This document shows, in pieces, positions 23,264-33,900 of a stretch of DNA of 64,000 nt. This DNA comes from Phallus indusiatus. Taxonomy: Eukaryota > Basidiomycota > Agaricomycetes > Phallales > Phallaceae. Both the position numbers and the translations under genes were made by a program. The notes beneath the pieces were generated by a model. That model did not search any database. It worked only from the letters and a program-made list of their open reading frames with translations, and was not told the origin of the DNA. The stretch lies in NCBI GenBank assembly GCA_027605045.1, contig JAQFWX010000041.1, positions 62,001-126,000 on the forward strand. Reading direction: 5' to 3'. Position 1 is the stretch's first letter; the number at the start of each line of letters is the position of its first letter.

Positions 23264-23699
23264 TAAGTATTAGTCAAAGCAGACGTATTTATGTTCTTTT
23301 GAGCATTAAATAATAAATAACCAAGTCTTGCTGGTATGACGGAAATAGCCATGACCTGTTAAAAAATTGCAGCTGTTTAGTAAGAGTAATGATAATCGAG
23401 GATCTGTGGTACTTGAAGATACTGCAAATGAACTGAATAAGCGATGAATTTGCGAAAAACGCCAAGAAAGCGCACCATCGACATCTTCTCGGGTTAAGGT
23501 CTGCCAAGTTTACAAGTTCATGTCAACTTTAACCCACAATCGGGGTCCGCTGGGGAGCTTTCCCCCTAACGGGCTTGCACAATATGTCGAGCCGATTCGG
23601 CCAGAGGTGTCTAGATACTGGCGTTATGAGGTCCGTCCAAGTAGCTTTGGAGACGGCAGCCGGACGCCGCAGTCACGATTCAGATGTTCGGGGCTGTTA
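23264..23699. other. spacer before array unit 2
   Basis: No gene supported. The last part (from about 23660) resembles other unit junctions (a CAACTGTCCCAAACTT motif is shared with about 51737 and 58844). Confidence 0.4.
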
Positions 23700-23870
23700 T
23701 GTAACTATCAACTGTCCCAAACTTTTCCAAATATTTCTTCACAAGCAAAAACGCCGAGTTGCTAGAATCCCAAAATGGTTTACGTGGTCCATTTCAGATG
23801 CTCCCTCTTCAGAAAAAATATTGTCTGTTATCATCTGCGGTCAAGACGATTCTTAGATGTCGAATATTGA
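23700..23870 (-). pseudogene. lipase last-exon remnant at left end of unit 2
   Basis: This stretch matches the 3' end and downstream flank of the lipase gene at 62267-62340 (shared pieces: TTCACAAGCAAAA, GATCC/GGTCC-ATTTCAGATG, TTGTTATCATCT, TACATGT or close forms). Similar remnants lie near 51760-51880 and 58850-58980. Confidence 0.55.
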
Positions 23871-24032
23871 TGGATTCAATTCAAGTTGGCATGTATCGGC
23901 GGATAAGTGTTGGGCATTGTAGACCTACCCGCATGTATCGTACGTTCGATAACAATTGTCTTGAAACTTATTACATGTAAGCAAAGAACCCGCTTTGTTA
24001 GATTACAGTCTCTAAAAATGAATGACTACAAG

Positions 24033-25734
24033 TTAATCCAACTCAACCTCCTTTGTCGCCGTATTTAGGTCCCGAACCACCGGCAGTATAAGATTGGCGT
24101 CTGCGTCTCCATCCTCCTCGGCCATCTCCACCCGAATAGATTGCTGTATGTGCTGCACCGCATCTTGTATTGATTGGATGGGCGGTAACGACACATAATT
24201 AGCCTGGATCGCCTTGGAATTATATCGCCGAAGATCAAGCATATAGTTTGCAACCAAGATGGGTCCCAAACTAGCATCAAAAGTTAAATGTAAATGGAAT
24301 GAATTACACTGTAATTGAATACATACGCTTGCACAAACGCACTCAAACCTTCTACCAGTGCATCGGTCTGATTATCAATTTGAGTAAACCTTGAACAAAC
24401 AATATTCAATGAAGATCATTTTACATCTTTGAGCTAGAGGAAATAAAAGTCAACAAGTTATATCATTTTGATAATTTAAACACACCTGCCACTCAGCAAT
24501 GGTAAACGAGAGACTAAGTAGAATCGCGAATCTTCAAATTAAAATCAACATTATAAAAACATAGTGTAGATCTCCACTAGTTTCCTTACAAAAATCTCGA
24601 GACAGCTAAAGGAAAACATATATATATATATATAAATACTTCACAAGTCGGTTAAGGAAAACAAAATACATACTTTGCTTAAGTAGTATGGAAGCAAGAT
24701 CGTTCCTCGTTTGAATTCCTGTCTTGCGCTTCAAGTACCACGTATCCCAAACCTTATATAATGATATCCCGAACACAAGAGAATCAGTAACCACGGCGGT
24801 TAGATTGAGTAAAAGAGATATCAACATCTGCTCTTCTAAATCGTAGCGAGTCGGTGGAATCTCCTGCATGTATCATTTGAACAACATACTACTGAAAAAC
24901 TATGTAAGTAGTTCATTCAACGATAACAGACTAGACAACGCGATGCTCACCTCTCAACGAAAATGCATCCTCTAAAAGCTATCGACCCTGAATAGGGGAG
25001 TTATATAAACTTCGTAACTGATATTGTGAAGAGGGACCTACCAAACACGAGGAAAAACAACCCTACCCCGGAACTAAGCATTAACGGAACTATGAGGAAT
25101 TTGTTTCTGCAAAGTGAGTATGTCCTGGTGACTATCAGACCTGATGAACAATCTTGAGAACTTCGTTGTCGGAATACGAGTCTGAGATGGCACAAACCGG
25201 TATAGCCAATGTAAGTCAAGCAGCCTGTAACGTTCCCAATGTTGGCGAGGTTATTACAAATCCTTCACGAAGAGGATAAACCAGAATAACAATTTTTTTG
25301 CTCCAGAGAACTTGAAACTTACGAAAGTGTCTGGAGAAATTTAAACGGGATCAGTGATAACGACAGAGCCCGATGTGGATCGGAACTCACAGTCAGAGTG
25401 TTATAATAGGTGCCAATGATAAAACTAAATACTTGTGTAATGATGGAGCTATATCTCCCCAAAAAATATAGTAACGTCGGAAAAGTAAATGGCTTGAGCC
25501 AAAAGTATTCGATCTCATCGTCAATGCGTATCAAAGCAGCATAGATAGGAAGCACTGCCAGTGCAGTCGTTACTCATGGAGCGACAGACTTTCTTTGTAA
25601 CTACAGGTGTAGGTGACTTACCCACGCCACTAAGATTCGCTAACTTAATGATGTAACTGGCATCATCATATAATTTGTCCAGTGTCAGAGCATTTCAGAT
25701 TCTTATTAAGACAATACAAAAATTTACCTCCCAT
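24033..25734 (-). pseudogene. DUF6533-type membrane protein, array copy 2 (one frameshift)
   Basis: All eleven exons of the copy 1 model can be found with splice sites in phase. They include DDEIEYFWLKPF in exon 2, the 8-base exon 3, YIGYT joined to GLIVTRTYSLCRN across a gtttgtgcc intron, and LVANYMLDLRR in the last exon. The only lesion found is one extra G in the first exon near 25680 (GACACTGGAC versus GACACTGAC), which puts TGA in frame after about 22 codons. The gene could be recently lost, or the insertion could be an assembly error. TTTTATAA at about 25860-25867 and the mini-frame at 25768-25779 mark a plausible promoter and leader. Confidence 0.65.
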
Positions 25735-25779
25735 AATCCTCGTTAATGAGCCTCGCTACGATGGCCTCTATGCCTGCAT

Positions 25780-27050
25780 GAGAGAGCCCCTGTGTCATTA
25801 TTTGTGCGAATCGGACTGGACTGGAGTTGAATATGGATGTGTCCCGATTTTGGTGGTCCTTATAAAATCCAGAGGACTGTGCCCTGTGTTGGAATTAAGC
25901 TCTGGGCTCGGTGGATCAGATCATTTGGTATCAGTCGTCATTGAAGCGTGAACACCAACCATGATTGATGAAATGCAAGCTATAAACTGGTTCGATAGGG
26001 CATTGAAACAGATCACTTCTGCCAGGGAGGGAAGCTCAAATCAGCCGGTTTTTCTCACAAAACGGTGATGATCACGATGATCAACGTAGTACCTGAGTAA
26101 CATGGAAATGCGATCAAAAAGTTTATTTAAACTCGAACTTCGAAGACACTTGATGATTCTCACATGATCCATTCAAAAAAAGTGGTAATATTAGTACCGG
26201 TGTGTATATTCGTATCGCAGTGACGAAGATTTTATCCAATCATCGTGATCCGTCGCTGAAAAGAAAATTTTATAATTTGAGTTTACCGCAGTGATTTCAC
26301 AGTGAATTTAGCGGTTGTTGCTTCAACCTGCCGGTGAGTCAGGACCGCTATTGGAAGAATGGACACTAAAAAAAGGACATTCTTCTCAAGGATGAAAAAA
26401 AAACTCTGAGATAAACAAGAAGTTGATATTTGATAGTTGTAAGGAGCTGAAGAAGTATTTCAGAGTCAACCATGTCAATGGACAAAATTCTTTTCCAAAA
26501 TACGACGTACGGTGTATCAATACGTGCCTTAAGCCTAGAGGCTAAAACAAAATCTTTTATTGTACTCAGCGAGCGGTTAATTAGCTTGCTAATGAATGGA
26601 ATCATCCCTGAAATGACCTACTAGTTATTTGCTCACAACGCTTGTGCACATCATTAATACCATCAAGCCCGGGTTACAAAAATAGGAGAGCACTCAAGTC
26701 CCGAATTGCAACCAGTTTGTTCCTAGCATCAAGATTGAGGCTGACAACAAAGGACCCAACATCATGAAAACTATCTCAGTCGCTCAGATGATTACGATGT
26801 GTCCAACGTTAATGGTGAATCACCATGATTCTGTCAGAACCCTTATAGAGTTCCTGAGGGCACGTTCATTAATCTGATTCGCCAAACTTGAGCAAAAGGA
26901 TCTACTTGTAGACTTAACAGCGGTTCCCGGGCTGATCGAAAACGAGGCGCCATAGCCTGTTGGTGTAACGTGATGGTGATACCTGATTGACAACTCGGGT
27001 GCTCTGAACGCCGTCTCGACTCTCCTGGTCGCCAGGATTTCATTGCTCGG
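25780..27050. repeat. conserved upstream region of copy 2
   Basis: Shared with the other units; no supported gene. Ends at the common GCCAGGATTTCATTG boundary. Confidence 0.6.
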
Positions 27051-27900
27051 CCGTTATACGTTCCCTTGCATGCAGCAACTTGAAGGGTTCACCAGACCCG
27101 TAGAAATTGCTTCCATGTACCACTTGTGGGTGCTACGGGTCGTCTCACGTGCACGGGTATCGCATCGTGACAGTTTCTTCTGCGCGTGAAAGGCCGCGTC
27201 GCCACCCTCGCCATCTTAGCCAAACCTTGGTGTATACGCTGTCTTATCCTCGCTACAGTTGTGCTAATATTCACCTTTCGTCATTTGCAGTCATCAATTC
27301 GACGCGGAAAACATGCACGTTTTGGTCGAAATCAAGTGCTCATGTTGGCTCGCAAGCTGTGTCCACTGGCGGCCCTAATGCTGCAATGACACATCGTGCT
27401 CTTCAATGCCACACATCCTGTTTTGCCCCTCTCAATCTTTCCCACACACTGGCAGCATCTAGCATGTTTTATTGGATCCAATTTACTCGTTATGTTGGTT
27501 TACACACATTCTCCGTCATATAACGCACCGCACGATTCATCCGGGCCTGAATATCCTCGAAAAACATCCATAAGCCCATCTTGCTCTTTTTCAATGATGA
27601 CCCTGACACTAAACTACGTCTCGCAAGTATTTTTGCTTAATTTAATTTAGATTAGCCTCTTTATCTGTCACAGACTTCGTGCAGCCATTCGTCGAAAGCT
27701 AATAAGTCCTTGTCTAATGGATTTGTGAAGAGTATATCCTCGTAGGTGACCCTTTCTTAAGGACCAAAAATGTGGGGTGGCGAATTGGGTGACGGAAATG
27801 GTTGAATCATTCAGAAAAAGGAAACGAAAGAACCAACCGCCTTCTTCGGATGTTTTTAAGTGATGCCTTATAGGTAGGGTGCAGCTACTCTGTACGTTGA
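27051..27900. other. non-repeat insert between units 2 and 3
   Basis: Less AT-rich than its surroundings. Overlapping plus-strand frames of 138 codons (27107-27523), 67 codons (27186-27389, with a hydrophobic ILATVVLIFTF stretch) and 84 codons (27396-27650) show no recognisable domain. It could be a fragment of a foreign gene; no product is assigned. Confidence 0.35.
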
Positions 27901-27910
27901 AGATATTGAA

Positions 27911-28596
27911 ATGTTTTTTTACGGTTGCTACGTAGGAGTTTTTGGGTACTTTAATGGAAACTATTCTCTGACTTCCTCGAAATACCGCTTTGTTGGCGGC
28001 ACTCCCTCCACTGAACCATATCTACATGCATGCCAGGAGGGCATCCAATTAATGAGATATTTCGAGAAAAAAGCGGGCGATATGTCTTCAGCTCACCTGT
28101 TTGACATTGGACACGGTTTGTACTTCACTCCCAACGTGTTTTTGAAAAGAGTGGGTAGTACGCTTCTGGAAATTGGACATTGAACTAACATTAATCACGA
28201 ATAGCTAAAATCGAGAAACACATCTGACATGATTTATTTGGATGACCCTCTTATACTCCCTATGAAAATGAGGATCCGGTTTGGCATCTGAACAAGAAGC
28301 GTATGACAAAGTATCGCAAGAGTGAGTAATGTTTGGTCAATTCGGATTTTGGTTGAATATATTTCAGCTATGCTATGATTCCTTTCACCGTTTACACGAA
28401 CGATACCTTATTGTCTCTGAAAAGAGCCGCCGTGGTGATGCAAAACGCCATCGTCAGAGTCCAGCATCATTTGGTTAACTATTACATTGAGAAGGAAAGG
28501 ACGCGATCCATTACTGCGAAATTTATTGATGTTTATGTCCTTTATGGTGGGGTAAGCACGCCGGTGATAAGGAAGAAATTTTTGGATGATATGTAA
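27911..28596 (+). CDS. hypothetical protein, about three exons
   Basis: An ATG at 27911 opens an exon reading GVFGYFNGNYSLTS, then FDIGHGLYFTPNVFLKRVG. A last exon 28368-28596 follows a clean 46-base intron (donor after 28321) and reads DYAMIPFTVYTNDTLLSL, then ITAKFIDVYVLYGG, ending KKFLDDM. The middle part, with SEQEAYDKVSQ just before the last intron, is in phase with the last exon, but its link to the first exon is unresolved. No family recognised. It lies between array units 2 and 3, on the opposite strand to the array genes. Confidence 0.4.
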
Positions 28597-28714
28597 ATCA
28601 TCTCAAATGGCCCGTATTCTAAAAAAGTATTATTTGTTATGTCTGTGATTATAACGATGCTTTTGCATGTGGAATATTGATGGATTGAACTGGCATGGAT
28701 GGGCGGATAAGTGT

Positions 28715-28865
28715 CATCGGGCTTCCCCACGACACCTCATTATACGATGGGAGAGCGAGCGAGCGTAAGAAATGACGAGATCCGGCCATATCCACACGTT
28801 GAACGTTGAACCGTTGAAGCTTTGAAGTCCCGGCACATATGTTCCCCAGGAACTTACACAAGTGT
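28715..28865. mobile_element. 151-base insertion with target duplication, left of copy 3
   Basis: The common unit sequence GCGGATAAGTGT/TGGGCA is interrupted, and AAGTGT is present on both sides (28709-28714 and 28860-28865). A related insertion sits at the same place left of copy 5 (about 55457-55596). No clear terminal repeats. Confidence 0.55.
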
Positions 28866-28991
28866 TGGGCAATGCAGACCTACTTACATGCACATGCATC
28901 GTACATCCAATAACGATTGGCTTGAGAGTGATTGCATGTAAAACAAAGCCCGCTTCGTTATATACAGCCCTTAAGAACGAATGACTACAAG

Positions 28992-30583
28992 TTAATCGAA
29001 CTCAGCCTCCTTTGTCGTCGTATTTAGGTCCCGAACCATCGGCAGTCCAAGATTTGCGTCCCCATCTCCACCCTCCCCGTCGGCCATCTCCACCCGAACA
29101 GATTGCTGTATGTGCTGCACCACATCTTGTATTGATTGGATGGGCGGTAACGACGCATAATTGGCTTGAATCGCGTTGGAATTATGTCGCCGGAGATCAA
29201 GCATATAGTTTGTAACCAAGATGGGTCCCAAACTGGGATCAAAAGTAAAATGTAAATGGAATGAATTGCGCTGTAATTGAATACATACGCTTGCACAAAT
29301 GCACCCAAACCTTCTACCAGCGCACCGGTCTTATTAATTTGAGTAAACCTTGAACAAACAACATTCAATGAAGATCACTTTACATCTTTGAGCTAGAGAA
29401 AACAAAAGTCCAAAATTTATATCAGTTTGATAATAAATACACACCTGCCACTCAGCAATGCCAAACGTGAGATTAAGTGTGATCGCAAATCTTCAAATTA
29501 AAGCCAACATTATGAAAACATAGTGTAGATCTCGACTAGTTTCCTTACAAAAATCTCGAAATAACTAAAGGAAAATATATATATATATCTTTCACGAGTC
29601 AGTTAAGAGAAACAAATACCTACTTTGCTTAAGTAATATGGAAACAAGATCTCCCCCCATTTGAATTCCTGTCTTGCGCTTTAAGTACCACGTATCCCAA
29701 ACCTTATATAATGATATCCCGAACACAAGAGAATCGGTAACCAAGGAGGTTAGATTATTAAAAAGAGTTATGAACAAAACCTCTTCTAAATCGTAGCTGA
29801 ATCGGTGAAATCTCTTGCATGTATCATTTGAACAACATACTACTGCGAAACTGCGTAAGTAGTCCATTCCAACGACAACAGATCAGACAACACTGTACTC
29901 ACGTCAGAATGACAAAGCATCCACTAAATGCTACTGACCCTGAATAGGGGGTTACATAAACTTCGTCATTCATATTGTGAAAAGGGACCTACCGAACGTG
30001 AGGAAAACCAACTCTGCCCCGAAACTAAGCATCAACGGAACTAAGAAGAATTTGTTTCTGCAAAGTGAATACGCCCTGGCGACTATTAGGCCTGATAGAA
30101 CTTCTTTGTTAAAAAAAAATCCCAAACAATGAATAGGACTCGAGTCTGAGATGGCACAAACCGGTATAGCCGATGTAACTCAAGAGGAATGTAACGTTCC
30201 CAACGTTGGCGAGGTTATTACAAATCCTTCCCAAGGAATATAAACCAGAATAACGAGCTTTTTACTCCCGAAAACTTGGAACTTACGAAGATGTCTGAAG
30301 AAATTTAGACGGGTCAATGCATCAGTAATAACGACAGAGCCTGGACCCGGTGGGGATCGGAACTCACAGCCTGAGTAGTATAATAGATGGTGATAAAACC
30401 AAATACTTGTGTAATGATGGTGCTATATCTCCCCAAAAAATATAGTAACGTCGGAAATGTAAATGGCTTGAGCCAGAAATATTCGACCTCATCGTCAATC
30501 CGTATCAAAGTAGCATAGATAGAAAGCGCTGCCAGTGCAGTCGTTACTCGTAAGCGACAGACTTTCTTTGTAGCTAAATGTGG
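28992..30583 (-). pseudogene. DUF6533-type membrane protein, array copy 3, exons 2-11
   Basis: Contains the family's exon 2 (RIDDEVEYFWLKPF, LLYFLGRY) down to the last exon (LVTNYMLDLRRHN and tail). The gypsy element at 30584-37243 lies within intron 1, and exon 1 continues beyond it at about 37275-37363. Exon 1 has lost two bases relative to copy 1, so its reading ends at TAA after five codons (ATG AAG GGT AGT TCT). The copy is therefore dead independently of the transposon. Confidence 0.7.
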
Positions 30584-30857
30584 TGTAGATACTGAGTCGC
30601 CACTACACGGTGCGCAGACTCAATATACGAAAATAAAACTGAAGTGTGAAAAGATGCTTTAATTCGAACAGAAGTGTGAGGATTAAATACATAAATCTCT
30701 GGGGACCGTAATGTAATTAGGGACTAATAAAATGAGGACTAAAGAAATGCGGACAGAAAATGAGGACAATAAGGGAAATGTGGACAAGAACGGTGAGGAC
30801 GAATAGGACTCTAACGGGCGCTAAACGACTCCGTGTAGGGAGCTACGCTCCCTTACA
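30584..30857 (-). repeat. gypsy-1 3' LTR
   Basis: 274 bases, identical to the copy at 36970-37243. Confidence 0.95.
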
Positions 30858-30941
30858 TCTCCTTGGGACTTAGATATTGACCGTCCCCGGTCAATCTAAC
30901 GAAAGAAAAAGCGAGAAAAATGAGCGGAAACATGAAGGAAA

Positions 30942-33900
30942 TCAAGATGAAGATTCTTTGACGAAGGTGATGGGGATTATGGTTCGAGAACGAGGGTGGT
31001 ATGGGATGACGCGGAAACCTGCGAAGGGCGTTTTGTGAACGGCACCGTCTAGTTCAGCCAAAATGTACGCAGTGTTTCTTGTTTTTCGAACAACGACGTA
31101 AGGACCAATGAAACGCGGTTTGGACTTCTTGTTAAGATCTGTGTCCAAGGCGGAATTGCGGACGAGTACGAGATTACCAGGTTTGAAATCATAGTCAACG
31201 ATTAGGTTTGCGTTTTCCTTCTCAAATTGGGCGATCGATTCATAACGGGCTTTCAGGACTCTTTGTTTGATCATCTCGAGGTCTTCTGGTCGTTTCTCGA
31301 GTTGTCGCGCGCGAAGGGAGATGAGATCTTCTGTTTTGAGCGGTTTGTCGACCTTTGGAACAAGAAAGGTGGCTTCGGTGACGTCGAAAGGTAAAATAGG
31401 GTCGATACCATGTACCATATAGAAAGGAGAATAGCCAATGTGTTTTCGGACAGTAACGCGGTCTGCCCAAATAGCGTAAGGGGTGACTTCTGGCCAACGG
31501 GAAAGGTTGGTGCCGCAAGTCTTAATGATAGCTCGACGGACGGTTAAATGACCACGTTCGACAATTCCGTTGGCTTGTTTGTTGTACGGAGAAATACGAA
31601 TATGGTTGATGTGATATTTGTTTGAGATCCACTTTAACGCTGCGACGATGGGTGTTCCGTTATCAGTGATGATCTCTTCGATGGCGCCCCAGCGACAGAT
31701 AAGGTCTTTGAAGATAAAGCGACCGATAGACTCTGCATTTTCGTTTCTGAGCATGGCATATTCCGCGTAACCGGTGAGAGAGCAACGTGCTTGGACGAGA
31801 TATTGATAACCGGCAGCTTTTTGCATGTGTGCCGTGTCAAGGTGAACGCGGCGAAATAATGGTGCAGGTTCGGGAACAGTTGGCGGGATGAAAATTCGTT
31901 TCGTTGAAAACAGCTGGCATTCGTGACAAGTTTTGACGTACCAAGCGATGGAACGATCCATGCCTGGCCACCAGAATCGGTCTGATAGGTTGCGTCGCGT
32001 AGAGAAGGCTTGCTTGTGTCCGAGTTGGTCATGTGCTTGTTTTATGAGGTCGAGCCGTTTAATAAGATCGAGAATTACTAGCTGGTGCTTATCGGAAGTT
32101 CGTCGTCGCCAAAGTTTCTCACATCGTACGAAAAATCGCGTCGCATATTTGATGAATCGTTTCGTCTCGGTTTCGTCCATATCGTCAGGCTTCTTCGTCG
32201 TTTTGAGAAAATCGAAAATTAAGGGGAGTAGAGCGTCGATCCTGATGTCTTCTTTTGTTCGTGGTAGCGTAAGGTCGTTAGAATTAATGGAAGTGACGGT
32301 ATAAGAATGAAGAGAATGAGAGTGAGAAAAATGAGAATTAAGAGACGGGGAACTTGAATTAAGAGAAAAGGAATTTTGAGATGAGGAATGGGAGAAATTA
32401 TCAGAGGAAAAATTAGAGTTACTTGTAAGATTGAAAGAAAGAGGAGTGGGAGAATAAGAAATCGTTGTATCTACTTTAGAGTCATTATTTAACATAGAGA
32501 AAGAAAATGAAACGGCGGTGTTCTTCTGTGACGGTGTGTGATGTGTGACGCTCGCGGACAACCACGAGTCAGTCCATATACCTAAACCGAGCATGTCGTC
32601 TACCCAAGTATCTTCTTCGACTATATCTCCTTCTACAGCTCTTCTCCGAGATAATCCATCGGGTCCAGTATGGTCTTTTCCTGGGACGTGTATGAGTTTA
32701 AACGGGAATAAAAGGATTGCTGCGATCCATCTGTTCATAGCGTTATTGGGCTGGATGTCTGGATTATTTATCATTCCCTTAATGTATTTGGCATCGACTT
32801 CGAGGTTAAACGATGGGAGACCTATAAGGTAAAGCCTTAAGGCCCTCAGCGCTCTATAAACGCCGTATAATTCGAGTTTAGCCTGTGAATATCGCGACTC
32901 AACGTCATTCCAAGCAATTGATCCGTAGCGCGAAGGTCTCCTCTTTCCTTGAGCATCATCTTGGAATAAAATCCATCCGACGGCGATATTCGACGAATCT
33001 ACAGCGACAGTGACAAGACGATTGGATGTGTAGTCGATTGGAACGAGGATTGGTGCTGTGGTGATCTTCGTTTTGAGTGCGTCCATGGCACGCTGTTGCT
33101 CTTCTTCCCAAATAAATGGTGCGTCCTTCTTGGTGAGGTTGACTAGCGGTCGACTAATTTCCGCGTAGTCTTTGATGAAGATTCTGACGACTCCGCAAGT
33201 GCCCAAAAATCCTCGAACTTCGGATGCGTTCTCGCAGGGCGGCCAATCAACAATCTTCGCGATCTTGGCTTCATCGGGAATTCGTCCGTCATAGGTGCAA
33301 ATGTGGCCTAGTATCTTAAGTTTCGGAACACCAATGTATAGTTTGCGCCCGGAAAATGTCGCTCCTGCGTGCTTCATGCGATGTAGGACTCGGTTCAAGT
33401 CTTCGAAGTGTTCCCAAACGAAACGGCGTATCTCTGGGTTCTGTAAAATGGTCTCATAAGTTCCGTCTGGTAGCTCGTATCGTGTTTTCGGTCCGAGAAT
33501 TGGAACATCGTCTATAAATGGTGTGGCTGTGTCGACTTCGTCTTGCAGTATGAACTGCATGTGTCCTTGAAAAACGCCAACGGCGTTCGTCCATCCCATT
33601 GGTATACTGCACAGACGAAGGGTTCCGATAGGGGTTTGGAAGGTCGTCAAATCTCTTGATTGTTCTGCGATCGGGGCATGGTCGTACCCAACGTAGAGGT
33701 CACCTAAGGAATACAATGCGCGCGCTGCGCAGTTCTCCACATACGGCTCGATATTGGGCGGTACTGCAGCATCTTTAATGGTTACTGCGTTCAGCGGTTG
33801 TAGATCGTGAATCATTCGTAAGTTTTTATCTGCTTTCAGTATAACAAACCACTTAGATCGATATGAAGAGCTTGATGGTTCATAGACACCGCTTGCAATC

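Noticed and set aside
27107..27523. 138-codon plus-strand frame as a protein gene
   Set aside because: Low-information, Ser/Thr/His-rich composition with no domain. Competing frames overlap it, and the hydrophobic stretch belongs to another frame. Left as an undefined island.
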